22,316 nucleotides of DNA from NCBI GenBank assembly GCA_910592205.1, contig CAJVPJ010000541.1, positions 1-22,316 on the forward strand, given 5' to 3'. This document shows positions 1 to 9,094 of this stretch, one piece after another. The stretch comes from Paraglomus occultum (Eukaryota; Glomeromycota; Glomeromycetes; Paraglomerales; Paraglomeraceae). The notes under the pieces were generated by a model. That model saw nothing but the letters and a program-made list of their open reading frames with translations. It was not told the DNA's origin and ran no database searches. Within the stretch, counting starts at the first letter, position 1; the number at the start of each line of letters is the position of its first letter. The translations under genes were made by a program, and so were the position numbers.

Positions 1-77
1 CCGAGGTTAGTCTATCTAATCTATTAATTGCTGATAAAGAGGCATGCGTGAGTTACAAGTCGCGTGCTGTGTAATGT
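1..77 (-). pseudogene. Truncated second copy of the pseudouridine synthase gene (start of exon 5 and part of intron 4)
   Basis: These 77 bases are identical, base for base, to 3596-3672 in the same orientation, and similarity stops abruptly at 78. In the intact gene that segment holds the first 30 bases of exon 5 on the minus strand (the catalytic Asn-Arg-Leu-Asp-Arg-Leu-Thr-Ser stretch) and the adjoining 47 bases of intron 4, including its AG acceptor. Position 30 here corresponds to the exon 5 start at 3625. The upstream exons are missing, so this copy cannot make the full enzyme. How far it extends leftwards cannot be seen. It could be one end of a tandem duplication, a haplotype difference collapsed in assembly, or an assembly error. 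Confidence 0.75.
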
Positions 78-1136
78 TAATCGTTAATGAAAGTATCCAA
101 TCTTGGTTATCGCCATTCAAATGCGTTTGTTTTTGATGATAATTATATCCTGTGTTTGATAAATGTTATTACCGTTGCCTCCGAACAAGGCATGCCCCTA
201 GCTCTTATGATTAACCAAGGACATTTGGTCGGTATACTTACTTGGAAGATTAATAACATTAATGTCATATTCCTCCTTTCTTCTTCCGACGTAAGCTATT
301 AAAATGTCTACTACATGATGGAGGGTTTTTGCACTAGCACACTAATTTTAATTCCCACTCGTCGATGACCAAGCTTAATGTATGTTGACAAACGTTCACG
401 AATGCATTTCCTCCGAGCTATCAAGCTCCTTTGCATGCTCCGATAGAATATATAATTGTAACAATCGATATCGTTTATGAAAATTCCGTGACACATGAGA
501 TTATCTTACGTTTGTTTATTATTATTGGCCATAATTACAATGAGGATTTGAATTATAAAAACGAGCGTTGAGCGCCAAACATCCCGCTAATAAATATTGA
601 CAGACCATAACTTTCTCTTGCCTACACATTTCCCGTTCACTAACCAACCAGATTATATACTAATGGGCATCCAATACGGAGGACGGAGAGGTGAAGTAGG
701 AACTTGTTTAGTTAGGTATATAAATACAAGAAATGTTGACGCAGCTATTCGCTACAAGTGGATTGGTTATTTGCCATTCGTCATATGCTATTGGAGGAAG
801 GAAGAAGTATGTTTCAATTATCAAAAGGTAAAATTAGACAATGCATTGCCTTCTGACAGTGACCTTCTTTGGAATGCATTATTATGACAATAATTATGCT
901 TTCAAAGCGCCAACTTCGGCTTACTTATGTAACACAACAATTTAAATCAATACATTTAACGCGGAAACTCTCGATCCATCATTCCAATACATTACTATTC
1001 ACAATGTATTATCGTGTATATTGGCTCTTATGTATTAGCCATTATAGATAAAAGGCCTCTCATCAACAGGATTTCCTTCAAAGGACGCCTTCAAAGGACG
1101 CTGCTAAGAATTTCTTCCCTTTTATTAAATTTAACT
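78..1136. other. Spacer upstream of HMG gene A, no convincing gene
   Basis: AT-rich sequence from the duplication breakpoint to the first ATG of HMG gene A. Short open frames occur at 87-302 (+) and 597-887 (+). The second runs 96 codons but opens at a TTG, has its first ATG only at 663, and shows no domain I recognise. The frame of gene A stays open upstream to 1014, but those codons look like ordinary spacer. The gene A promoter should lie here; I cannot identify a reliable TATA or other element. Confidence 0.5.
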
Positions 1137-1928
1137 ATGAGTGATAATGATGATTTCCCCCTTGGATCTCTAATACCAGTTGGTTCGACCACCAATGTAT
1201 CTTTTATTTTGGGACCTGTTACAGAGGTCAAACTTAATGAGGCCGAACAGACATATTGCATAGAATTTGGTCAGAACGCCATCCAGATCGATATTCCTCC
1301 GAATTCCTCCAATCTTTCCCAGAACGCCAATTGCTTCCTCCTGTTTAGGAGTTTGTTCACGAAGGCTCTATACGAAGAAGCGGGTATCGATTATTCGTCA
1401 CGCAACAAACGGTCTATTTGTTCTACCCGAACGAGAGAAGCTTGGAGTAAAGCGGGTATCGATCCGTCACACAACAGACGGTCTATTTGTTCTACTCGAG
1501 CGAGTGAAGCTTGGAGTAAAGCTCCCGAAGAGCTAAAAGAAATCTTTAGAAATCTTGCGAACAAAAATAAGCCTTTAAGAAAAAAGCAAAATAGAAGAAC
1601 AGAACCCCCCACAGAATTCCCCACAGAATTCCCCACAGAATTCCCCACAGAACCCCCCACAGAGGCCCCCACAGCAGCCCTCACAAACCAATTTTTCGTG
1701 ACCTGCAATTGCGCGACGACTGCACCATACCCATACATCTCCGATGGAAGCTTCGTGGCTGGTTTGTCGTATAACTATGTATGTCCAAATTGTCATCAAT
1801 TTATTGTGATACAAGGTAAGAATGGTTGGTTATTTAAACCTGTCATTAATGCGACATGAGCTAAAAATTATTTCCTTTCAGCGATCTCTGTTCGGCACTC
1901 TCAAGACTTCCTTCCGCCAGATCTATAA
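1137..1928 (+). CDS. HMG gene A: MATA-HMG-like protein with duplicated helix-2 segment, PTEF repeat linker and Cys-rich tail
   Basis: A predicted HMG-box DNA-binding protein. The ATG at 1137 opens a 240-codon frame ending at 1859. A canonical intron (donor gtaaga at 1816, pyrimidine-rich tract and acceptor cag ending at 1881) more likely joins 1137-1815 to 1882-1928, giving 241 residues. Helix 1 of the box begins at residue 65 (N-C-F-L-L-F-R). The helix-2 region carries an A-W-S-K core, and E-E-L-K-E-I-F-R-N-L-A near residues 131-141 matches the end of fungal MATA-HMG boxes, followed by a basic patch at 145-154. The segment at residues 82-105 is repeated at 106-128. Residues 157-180 are a Pro-Thr-Glu-Phe type repeat. 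Cysteines 190, 192, 216 and 219 form a CxC...CxxC pair that could bind zinc. Transcribed towards the pseudouridine synthase gene. The HMG call rests on motif pattern and is weaker than for B or C because of the duplication. Confidence 0.7.
1380..1520 (+). repeat. In-frame tandem duplication inside the HMG box of gene A
   Basis: Two adjacent units, 1380-1451 (72 bases) and 1452-1520 (69 bases), differ by one codon and a few substitutions. They encode 24- and 23-residue segments that both begin A-G-I-D, carry R-S-I-C-S-T-R and end E-A-W-S-K. Removing either unit leaves an HMG box of about normal spacing between the N-x-F-L-L-F-R helix 1 and the E-E-L-K helix 3 region, so the duplication is an insertion into an otherwise standard domain. 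Confidence 0.9.
1605..1676 (+). repeat. 12-base coding repeat (Pro-Thr-Glu-Phe units)
   Basis: Tandem copies of a 12-base unit of the form ccccacagaatt, the later ones with substitutions that change Phe to Pro or Ala. They encode a linker of Pro-Thr-Glu-(Phe/Pro/Ala) between the basic patch after the HMG box and the Cys-containing tail of gene A. The motif is probably flexible, extended and unstable in copy number. Confidence 0.85.
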
Positions 1929-2597
1929 CGCCATCCATCACGGTCATCGACGCAATTATCAGCTTCAAGAAATATCTTCTTCGAGTTAATAAGACCGGCG
2001 GCGTCGAGAATTGTTTCTGAACTGTTTCATGTTCTGTTTAATATTAGAGCAAAATAGAATGTTGGTGTGTTATCGGGTTTATTTAATATATAAGTTAATT
2101 AGAAGTTTTTGATATGAACAAAATTAGGTCTAATTTGTAAGTTTAATAAATTTTATGTTGTAACCAATTCACCAACTGGTTAATGCTCCTGCCAAATAGG
2201 AGCGCTTTCTATTCGTTCTTCGTTATTATTATTGTAATCTTCATTTTGTCTTGAGATTCGTGTCGCATGTGTTGTGAATTAGATATTGATAGCTCGAACC
2301 TGAGCCACGTTACCAATATTATCAACAAAGCTATACTTGGTATTAACATGGGATATTCAGCACAACGTGTATATATGCAGTTTAATCGTTTACGTGTACA
2401 GATCTATGACAACATATCCTTCATAATCGCCCTTTCCTTTGCAAGTTCTGTATTGATAATGACGAATAATTCAATCGTTGACCGGTAAACCGTTAAATTT
2501 CCCACCAATTACCCTTTCCCGCTGTTCGTTAATAGCAGATCAAAACTCGTTTTTATAAAATGTTCCAACCGCAATAAATGCCATTGAGACGAGATCA
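1929..2597. other. Convergent intergenic region with a poly(A) signal candidate
   Basis: Tail-to-tail spacer between HMG gene A (+) and the pseudouridine synthase gene (-). An AATAAA hexamer at 2145-2150 on the plus strand, about 220 bases after the gene A stop, is a candidate polyadenylation signal. A short inverted repeat (gctcct ... aggagc) sits near 2185-2203. An open frame at 2267-2488 (+, 73 codons) has no recognisable domain and is probably chance. Confidence 0.45.
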
Positions 2598-4590
2598 TCA
2601 TCCAATAGAAGCACCGTCTACGCTAATATCTCTGTCACCCACGAAATCCGTTTTGGCCCATTCGGGCAATTCAGTCTCGTACTTCCAACCGTCACCTTCA
2701 TATTTCAAAGCATGTAGCCAAATACAGAGCTGATGTGGCAATGGATCATCAAACTTTTGGTTTGCACATTCTTCACAGTAATCTTCGTTCAAATAATGTG
2801 TTCCTTCGTCGCCTACTGGGGTATCGCTCGTCTCATCTTCATTCCGTTCGCCAGCATTGTTGGTCTCGCTTATAACAGTTTCTTTGTCGTTTGTTAAATT
2901 CGTCTCCTCGCCGGTTTCCGAGTTTATTACGATGGTCTTTTCTTCGTCACCCAATCCTTCTCGCATAAAATAGTCGATTACTCTCGCCGTGGTCTCCTGA
3001 TCAAACCCTCCCTTGCCCTTAGATGCACCCCATGCACTTGGATGATTATACAGTGGATCATTAGCAATAGGATATCCAAGGTACTGGAGATGTACGCGTA
3101 TCTGGTGAGTACGGCCCGTTATCGGTTTGCCTGATAAAGAGCCAACGAATTAAGGCATAGTGTAGGAGAAGTTGTGCGCGGGTTTATCGGATGTTTTACA
3201 CGTTAAACTGAATATGCCACGTTTACGCAACATCCATGATAAAGGATACATCTGACAACGGAAGTGTGTCCATTGTAATGAACTCTGTTGAAAACGGTCG
3301 TGCTAGGCTTTCCGTCTGAACTGACCGAATTTAATCCCAGTTTATGAGAAACGCATTTGATAGGTTGGTCGCATATAATCTCTTCACTGATTGAGGGATA
3401 ATGCTAGAAAAATTGATATCATTTACAATTGTCGAAGTAAACGGATTATGCAAGGCAACCTGTAATACATTTGGTATTCTTACGTTGGAAATTCGCCCAA
3501 TACTCGGCACACATATTCTTTCCGGACATTTCGGGAGCGTATCTGTTCTTCCAATTCTCGAGCTTTCTGCTTGTTTATTGCGATTAGCGTTATTCCCGAG
3601 GTTAGTCTATCTAATCTATTAATTGCTGATAAAGAGGCATGCGTGAGTTACAAGTCGCGTGCTGTGTAATGTATGTGCTTAAACATGGACTCACTGTGAA
3701 GAGAATCTAATTGATGTTCTTTGCGTAAGATGTGCAGGACGGTATTGTAGAGATATCTCCCACTGGGATGAATCTACAAGTCGATTAGTCATCAACAGTT
3801 GAAAAAGGAAAATATTATCCTCATTAACATGAAAACCACAATATTCGTTGACTGCAAATTTCAGCAACTTACCGGTATGCTTCCTGGTTTGTTAATGACA
3901 ATAAGATCGTCGTTTTTGCAAATAATCTTAATCTTCTCTGCAGTGACAGGTGGCTCATGTCTATGGATCTTATGAGTGATAAAGTCTTGATTCCTTAAAA
4001 TCGTGTCTGTTGAAACCGTCTGATTGTTGACAGTTATGGAGCCTCTTTTTATTGCTCGTGCCTTCAATAGTTGAACGACATGTTATTTATTAATGCTACG
4101 CACGAATAAGAGTTACCCACCATATCATCATGTTCTTTATGTACATAATATTGCGGTGAGCGGTCTCTGAACTCGGTAGTGAATACATCTAATATGGTCC
4201 TCCCGATCCACCGTTTTTTTGTAAAAGTTCGATATTCGTAATAATACGGCTTCACTTTACGAAGATCTATACTCAAATAAAAGAAATTACAAAAATATTA
4301 ACGTTAATAATAATGACAAAGACAGTCACGTATAACCAATTTGAAAGGGTTTGATAACATTCGACTGGGTGTCAAATCAAGCTACCGTTTTCAAAGTAAT
4401 ATTCGACTTCCTCTATGTTACAGATATCCGAAATGTCTTTACGATTAAGTTGTTTATTGGAAGAAATTCTTAACTTCTTTCTAATTTCATGTTCAGAGGT
4501 ATGATATCTGTGCTTTGACGGAACGGTACTAGTAGTATCTTTGACAAGGATGATAGCATTGTCGTCTATCGAAGAGGTATCAGAACTCAT
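2598..4590 (-). CDS. PUS9: RluA-family tRNA pseudouridine synthase, Pus9/RPUSD2-like, seven exons
   Basis: Isomerises uridine to pseudouridine in RNA; the closest families are fungal Pus9/Rib2 (tRNA position 32) and animal RPUSD2. Reconstructed minus-strand exons: 4590-4386, 4266-4145, 4061-3873, 3773-3695, 3625-3484, 3386-3250, 3130-2598. All six introns are GT-AG (69-119 bases) and the reading frame closes at every junction, giving 468 residues. Landmarks: Y-Y-F-E-N-D then L-R-K-V-K-P-Y-Y (about 63-77); an S4-like segment (about 110-150); H-R-H-E-P-P-V-T then N-K-P-G-S-I-P; I-H-P-S-G-R-Y at 173; catalytic N-R-L-D-R-L-T-S-G with Asp204; K-E-Y-V-C-R-V; and [11 protein letters not shown] near 296-306. 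The C-terminus has C-E-E-C and L-C-I-W-L-H-A-L. It lacks the deaminase domain of Rib2, so Pus9 fits better. An acidic stretch of about 60 residues precedes C-E-E-C and looks lineage-specific. The family is certain; the exact paralogue is not. Confidence 0.9.
3596..3672 (+). repeat. Intact-locus copy of the 77-base exact direct repeat
   Basis: Identical to 1-77 over 77 of 77 bases, with divergence starting at 3673 versus 78. It covers part of exon 5 and intron 4 of the pseudouridine synthase gene. Leftward extent of the match is hidden by the window edge, so the true repeat may be much longer. Confidence 0.95.
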
Positions 4591-5509
4591 TTAAAGTTGA
4601 AAATTCAAAAGTGCACAAATTTTTTATTTCCGTCGTAGTTCACGTGATAAAGTTACGACTAATTGCTAAGTCATTGGTCATAATGCGTGTTATTGACAAC
4701 CGAAAACGTAAAACGGTTACTACTTACTAATGCTAATGCTGATGAATGCGCGCTTGAATGTGTCAAATCTGCTGTGATTATAACTATAGTGATAAAGTCA
4801 GTTATTGCATACATCAACTTTGTCTCAGTCCAATAAAGTCTCGTAAAGTTCACATGATCCAGCTATACGATTGGCTGATATTTATGTAAAGTCGCAATTA
4901 TCAACAAACAATGGCCGAATGCGTAAATGAGCATGCTATGCGAATGTAAGCTTAAAAATTAGTAAAAAAATTTTCAGTTAATGTCGCCCGAACAAAGAAA
5001 TTAGCAGGGTTTTCATATATGCGAGAAGAAACCTGTTGAAATGCAATAATTAAGTAAATCAAAGAATGTAATATAAACATCAATGTTAGTTCACGACTTT
5101 AGAGACCTAACACACAAATATAAACATCAATGTTGGTTGATTATTGTTCTCAATAGCTTCATACCGGATAAATATAATTGCTGTTTGGATATGTGTTCAA
5201 AGTTTTATAAACAACATATTAATCAAAAGTAAAAGTTAATGTTTGAACCAGTGTAAGGTAAAAGTTCTTATTATTATATTTTTTGATAGGCTACTAAAGC
5301 AAATTCAAATTACAAGGTTGATCCATTGTCATAGAAGCCATCAAGTAAAATAATATAAAAATAGGTTGAAGAAGTGCATATTAATTGTAAGCATATATTT
5401 CTTATGGTTAATAATAACGTATCTTATTCTAAATTTTATAAAATAACAACTTTCCCTACAGGCATATAATTAATTTAAACATAGTTTATAAAATTCTCTT
5501 TTCTCTCCT
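4591..5509. other. Spacer between the pseudouridine synthase gene and HMG gene B
   Basis: AT-rich. It should contain the promoter of the pseudouridine synthase gene (just above 4590) and the 3' end of HMG gene B (just below 5510). A short minus-strand frame at 4671-4853 has no domain. An 18-base direct repeat is present at 5070-5087 and 5117-5134. Nothing else recognisable. Confidence 0.5.
5070..5134 (+). repeat. 18-base direct repeat pair
   Basis: The sequence aatataaacatcaatgtt occurs exactly at 5070-5087 and 5117-5134, a start-to-start distance of 47 bases. Both copies are followed by t-t-like sequence (agtt and ggtt), so the similarity extends slightly beyond the identical core. It lies downstream of HMG gene B. 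Function unknown. Confidence 0.8.
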
Positions 5510-5977
5510 TTATTGCCCTCTCCTTCTTCCTCTTCTGCTATTCCTCCTCTCCCCTCTTCTTTGCCCTTGGGCAACTGGATCTTCATAGACCCAGTCACTC
5601 TCTCTCACCATCCTTTGCCTTGTAACAAGTTCTCTCAATTGTTCCAATGCCCGCCGCTCAGTCTCTGGCACTTGGTTCCACATTTTTGATGCTAACCTCG
5701 ACAATCTAATCATGTCTAACTGGTAGAGATCGCAATTGGAATGTTCGCACGAAGGCAACAAATCGCGATACTTCTCGGCCCATCGTCGTATAATAACAAA
5801 CCTATTGGGACAAATGTTGCCATGACAAGAAGATAGAATGTCTTGAATAGTCCAGTTACAGGTGAAGTAACCCCAATGTGGCCAAATAACTGAATGAAAA
5901 CATCTAGCCGTCGTAATGGTAATTTCTACCAGAGGGTGTTCTATTCTGAGAGATACTTGAGTGGTTTCCCGGGCCAT
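5510..5977 (-). CDS. HMG gene B: short MATA-HMG-like protein, Cys-bearing subfamily
   Basis: A predicted sequence-specific DNA-binding protein of 155 residues in one exon, from the ATG at 5977. The HMG box spans roughly residues 58-122: helix 1 N-R-F-V-I-I-R, helix 2 L-S-R-L-A-S-K-M-W (92-100), then a charged helix 3. Cysteines 51, 77 and 82 lie at positions shared exactly with genes C and E (C-x6-N, then C-x4-C between helices 1 and 2), with a His inside the second pair. The tail from about residue 139 is almost entirely Arg, Gly, Asn and Ser and is a likely nuclear localisation or nucleic-acid-binding patch. It is much shorter than C or E, lacking their long C-terminal region. An AATAAA hexamer overlaps the stop codon. 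The HMG assignment is from pattern; the target genes are unknown. Confidence 0.8.
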   Translation of the reverse strand: MARETTQVSLRIEHPLVEITITTARCFHSVIWPHWGYFTCNWTIQDILSSCHGNICPNRFVIIRRWAEKYRDLLPSCEHSNCDLYQLDMIRLSRLASKMWNQVPETERRALEQLRELVTRQRMVRESDWVYEDPVAQGQRRGERRNSRRGRRRGQ

Positions 5978-6227
5978 GCCAGATTTTTTCCTCTTAATAA
6001 TAAATAATCGATAATATATAACGTATGGATAGGTAGTGTGTTGTTTTGGCCTTTGGTTAATGTTTTTTTACGTCTTATTTAATTTTATATACCGTAGAAA
6101 ACCTTTCAAGTGGTTTTCGCGGTGCAAGAATAATAAACCGCGACTCTTTAATTCTTTTGGTTTGTTAAGATTATAGGCAAGTATAATCAGAGAAAAGGGC
6201 AAGCTCGTCTATTTATCTAAAAACAAA

Positions 6228-6377
6228 ATGAGTATCGTCGACAGAGTAACAGCGTTGTTTTCATTCAAAAGACAAACCGCATACCTTCAAAACTATTTCG
6301 GTACAAGTCCGTCGCCAGTCCGTGACCAATACACCAATCAGAGATCTTCTTTGAGACTACATTTTATTGGATGCTAA
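6228..6377 (+). CDS. Possible small or first-exon ORF, 49 residues, unknown
   Basis: An ATG at 6228 opens a frame of 49 residues ending in TAA at 6375-6377. It begins M-S-I-V-D-R-V-T-A-L-F and has a more balanced amino-acid composition than the chance frames around it, which is the only reason to list it. I recognise no family. It is divergent from HMG gene B, about 250 bases from that start. It could be a first exon, but I see no clear donor and matching downstream exon. Most likely it is not a gene. Confidence 0.15.
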   Translation: MSIVDRVTALFSFKRQTAYLQNYFGTSPSPVRDQYTNQRSSLRLHFIGC

Positions 6378-6388
6378 TCAAATATTGG
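6326..6388. promoter_or_regulatory. Cluster of four CCAAT pentamers
   Basis: CCAAT at 6326-6330 and 6334-6338 on the plus strand, and its complement ATTGG at 6366-6370 and 6384-6388, so two copies face two inverted copies within 63 bases. The cluster is about 350-410 bases upstream of the HMG gene B start. CCAAT is the known binding core of the fungal HAP/NF-Y complex. Whether these sites are used is inference. Confidence 0.3.
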
Positions 6389-9008
6389 TTGCATAGCAAA
6401 TCGTATGGTGAGTGACGCTTTGAAGTAAAAATTTAGAGTTTTGCTCAGAGATAAAAATAGCCGTTAACCAGGCTTATCAATTTAACTGTTAATCAGGTTT
6501 TTGTAATTAAATTGAATAAGCTCATTTCACGTTGTTATTACCGATTCTCTTCATGACCATATTTGACGTTTCGTTACAATTGCAAACGAGAAAAGATCGA
6601 TATTATTAATCGTTTGCATGGAAGAGTCATTGCGTAAAATGCAAGGAGTTGCATTCCGGCTTTGTATTTAACAATTTCGTGGCGTTGTGACGTAAAGACT
6701 TCATTTTAATAAGCAGCACGGTCGTAAATAAAATTCGCCAATCGGAGAGATTTGTCGACGGATGCGATGTGACATAATACCGATAGTCCTAACAGTCATC
6801 TTACATCACAAAGTGTCGAAGCGCCGAACACAATTGTTGGTAAAGTTTGTGTAATAAGCGGTTGGCTGTAAGCCATCGGGACAGTGCGCCTATGCGCAGT
6901 TACGCCTCTTTACGCAGTGTCTGGGGAAAAAAGAAGCAATTGAAAAGCACGTTTGTAATTACAGATTATCATATTATAATCGGTAAAGTAAGGGGCTTAC
7001 ACAACGCATAATTAGCATTTAAACTTGTGTAGCAAAAATTTACCTCAAATTAGGAAAATAAAGGAGAAGCTGTTTCTATGTACTGTGATCGAGCCAAATG
7101 CAAAAAAAGAATGTAGAAAATCAAGTTGTTTACAAGATAAATGGTGCTTTGACCAATAGTACCAAAAATTAACTCGCTGGTTATATTAAACCGAGCGATT
7201 GCGAAATTATTATTGCAACATTTGTACATTTAATATACGTATATAATAGGTTAATGCACGTTAACCTAAATTTATTTATAAGCACCCTTTTTTAATTATT
7301 AATGCATTCTTTGTATTTTTTTCTTAAATAGCATGTTAATATAGTTTATAATTGTTCAACATTTAATAAAGTAAGAGATAATATTTTGCTTATCCGGGCC
7401 ATTTATAGTAACACTGTATAAATTATTTCCTTCTCAGTAATAGATCTGAATAATGCGATAGGTTTATTTTTCTACTGTTTGAGAAATAATTCACAATGTT
7501 TCCCTACCGGGTTAGCGAATTAACATCATGTCGCATCTATGTTTACTGTTTATCTCGTGTTACATCTATTTGCAATTTCATTATCATTGTTTCTCATTCA
7601 AATTTACCCCCTGATTTGAAGGGGAGAGAGAGAGGACGATGATCCCGATGTCTTTTTTTGTACAGACATACAATATTAATAAGTAATTATTAAATAAGTT
7701 ATGGATTCTGACTAATAATAGTGTTCTGGCCGGAAAGTCATGTCGGATTTCTGTCATTTGATGTTATGCAGGAAGCGAAGCAATGCATCGGGGCTACCGA
7801 ATGTATCTCTCAAACAATAATGCAATATTGTTTGATGCATCTATTGTCTTACATGTACCAAAAAGGACTTTCTTCTTTCAATATGTTGTAATGTTTGGCT
7901 CTCGCGATGCATCGTTTCGCTTGTTTAGGAACGCGAAACCAATTTGGGAAAAACTAACACGTGTAACATCTATCACATGACGATAATCGTACGCACTGAC
8001 GTTGCTTGTATGACTTACAAATGCAATACTGTAATATATCAAACTATTACCTACTACTACTACTATTTCACTTAGCCTCAGCATTGCGAACATTAGCACT
8101 AGTAACACACACTCTTTTTACTACAGACCACAATTTCACCCCGCATTTCTTTCTCATCAGAGATTAGTTGACGATATCTGCACATTAATGTCGATATGTA
8201 GAGTTTATTCAGATTATTGCTTCATACGTCAACAACACAAACACCAACCTTTGCTTTCATTCCAGACAGGCACGCTTATACCATGTTTCACATATTTTGT
8301 CCACCATTTACTGTAATCTGCATCGCTTACCTAATCTTTCGTAATCTGTCATTGAACTCGGCAATTGATCTTACGACAATCAGGGTGCAAATCCAAACCT
8401 TATGCAATTACAATGAAACAATGGAAAACAAAAAGGGAAATTGCGAACAAAAGACCGGAGTCGAAACAACCCCAACCGTATTGCGAAAATAGAAAGTGTC
8501 CCACAAGAAGTATTTTTCCATTGACATACATGTATATCGATTTTGTCTTACAGATTACGTTATCAATAATGTTTCCGTGCAATTTTGATTCGCTGATTGC
8601 ATTTTGAATACAAAATATAATAATAATAACTAGGATGTAGTTATTCCGAGAGAGTACGGGTTTCGGATATACTGGAGTATACTCTCGATATAGCCTGTTT
8701 TGGTCGATAATACACTCATTCCAAGCATCCGACATGCATCTGTAGTCAAATGCAAGGTAATCAAGAGATCGAAATACTCAAGGATTAACCACATATATTC
8801 CCGACCTACATTTATTATATAATAACCTTATCAATTATACTTATCATTATCAATTATATCTTATCGGTTTACTGCTTGCCCAGTTACATACTTTACCAAA
8901 AAAAGAATTATACTTTTTTTTAGTATTCTACATTTACTATCTTAATTTGTGACATAATCCATATAAGTTAACTCGTCCCAATAAAGGAACACTTTTTGGC
9001 AAACTAAT

Positions 9009-9044
9009 CGGCGTACTGAACGGCGTACTAAATGGCGTACTAGA
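9009..9044 (+). repeat. Three tandem 12-base units downstream of HMG gene C
   Basis: The core ggcgtact recurs three times at exact 12-base intervals (cores starting at 9010, 9022 and 9034) with one to three changes in the spacer bases. Relative to gene C this lies 50-86 bases past the stop codon, so the transcript would carry three AGUACGCC-like motifs in its 3' untranslated region. Confidence 0.8.
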
Positions 9045-9094
9045 ACCCGAATAGTTACATTTTTCCTGATATTGTTATAAATATAGATCTTTAG

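Larger units (their letters stand above)
5978..9094. other. 3.1 kb AT-rich spacer upstream of gene B and downstream of gene C
   Basis: No recognisable conserved gene. It holds a cluster of CCAAT pentamers at 6326-6388, an ATG-initiated 50-codon frame at 6228-6377 (+), short open frames on both strands near 7783-8108 and 8217-8735 with no domain, and a 12-base triplicate near 9009-9044. The gene B promoter should be just above 5977. The minus-strand frame 8400-8735 begins with an ATG but becomes a hydrophobic low-complexity run, typical of chance frames in AT-rich DNA. Confidence 0.5.

Noticed and set aside
597-887. 96-codon plus-strand open frame upstream of gene A
   Set aside because: It opens at TTG, the first ATG is well inside, no domain is recognisable, and I could not link it by splice sites to gene A.
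1391-1738. Minus-strand frame of 115 codons with Gly-Val-Ser repeats
   Set aside because: It is the antisense shadow of the gene A repeat linker.
3401-3622. Plus-strand frame of 73 codons
   Set aside because: It is antisense to exon 5 and intron 5 of the pseudouridine synthase gene.
2598-4590. Reading the pseudouridine synthase gene as a broken pseudogene
   Set aside because: Short separate frames first suggest decay, but seven exons joined by GT-AG introns restore every family motif in phase.
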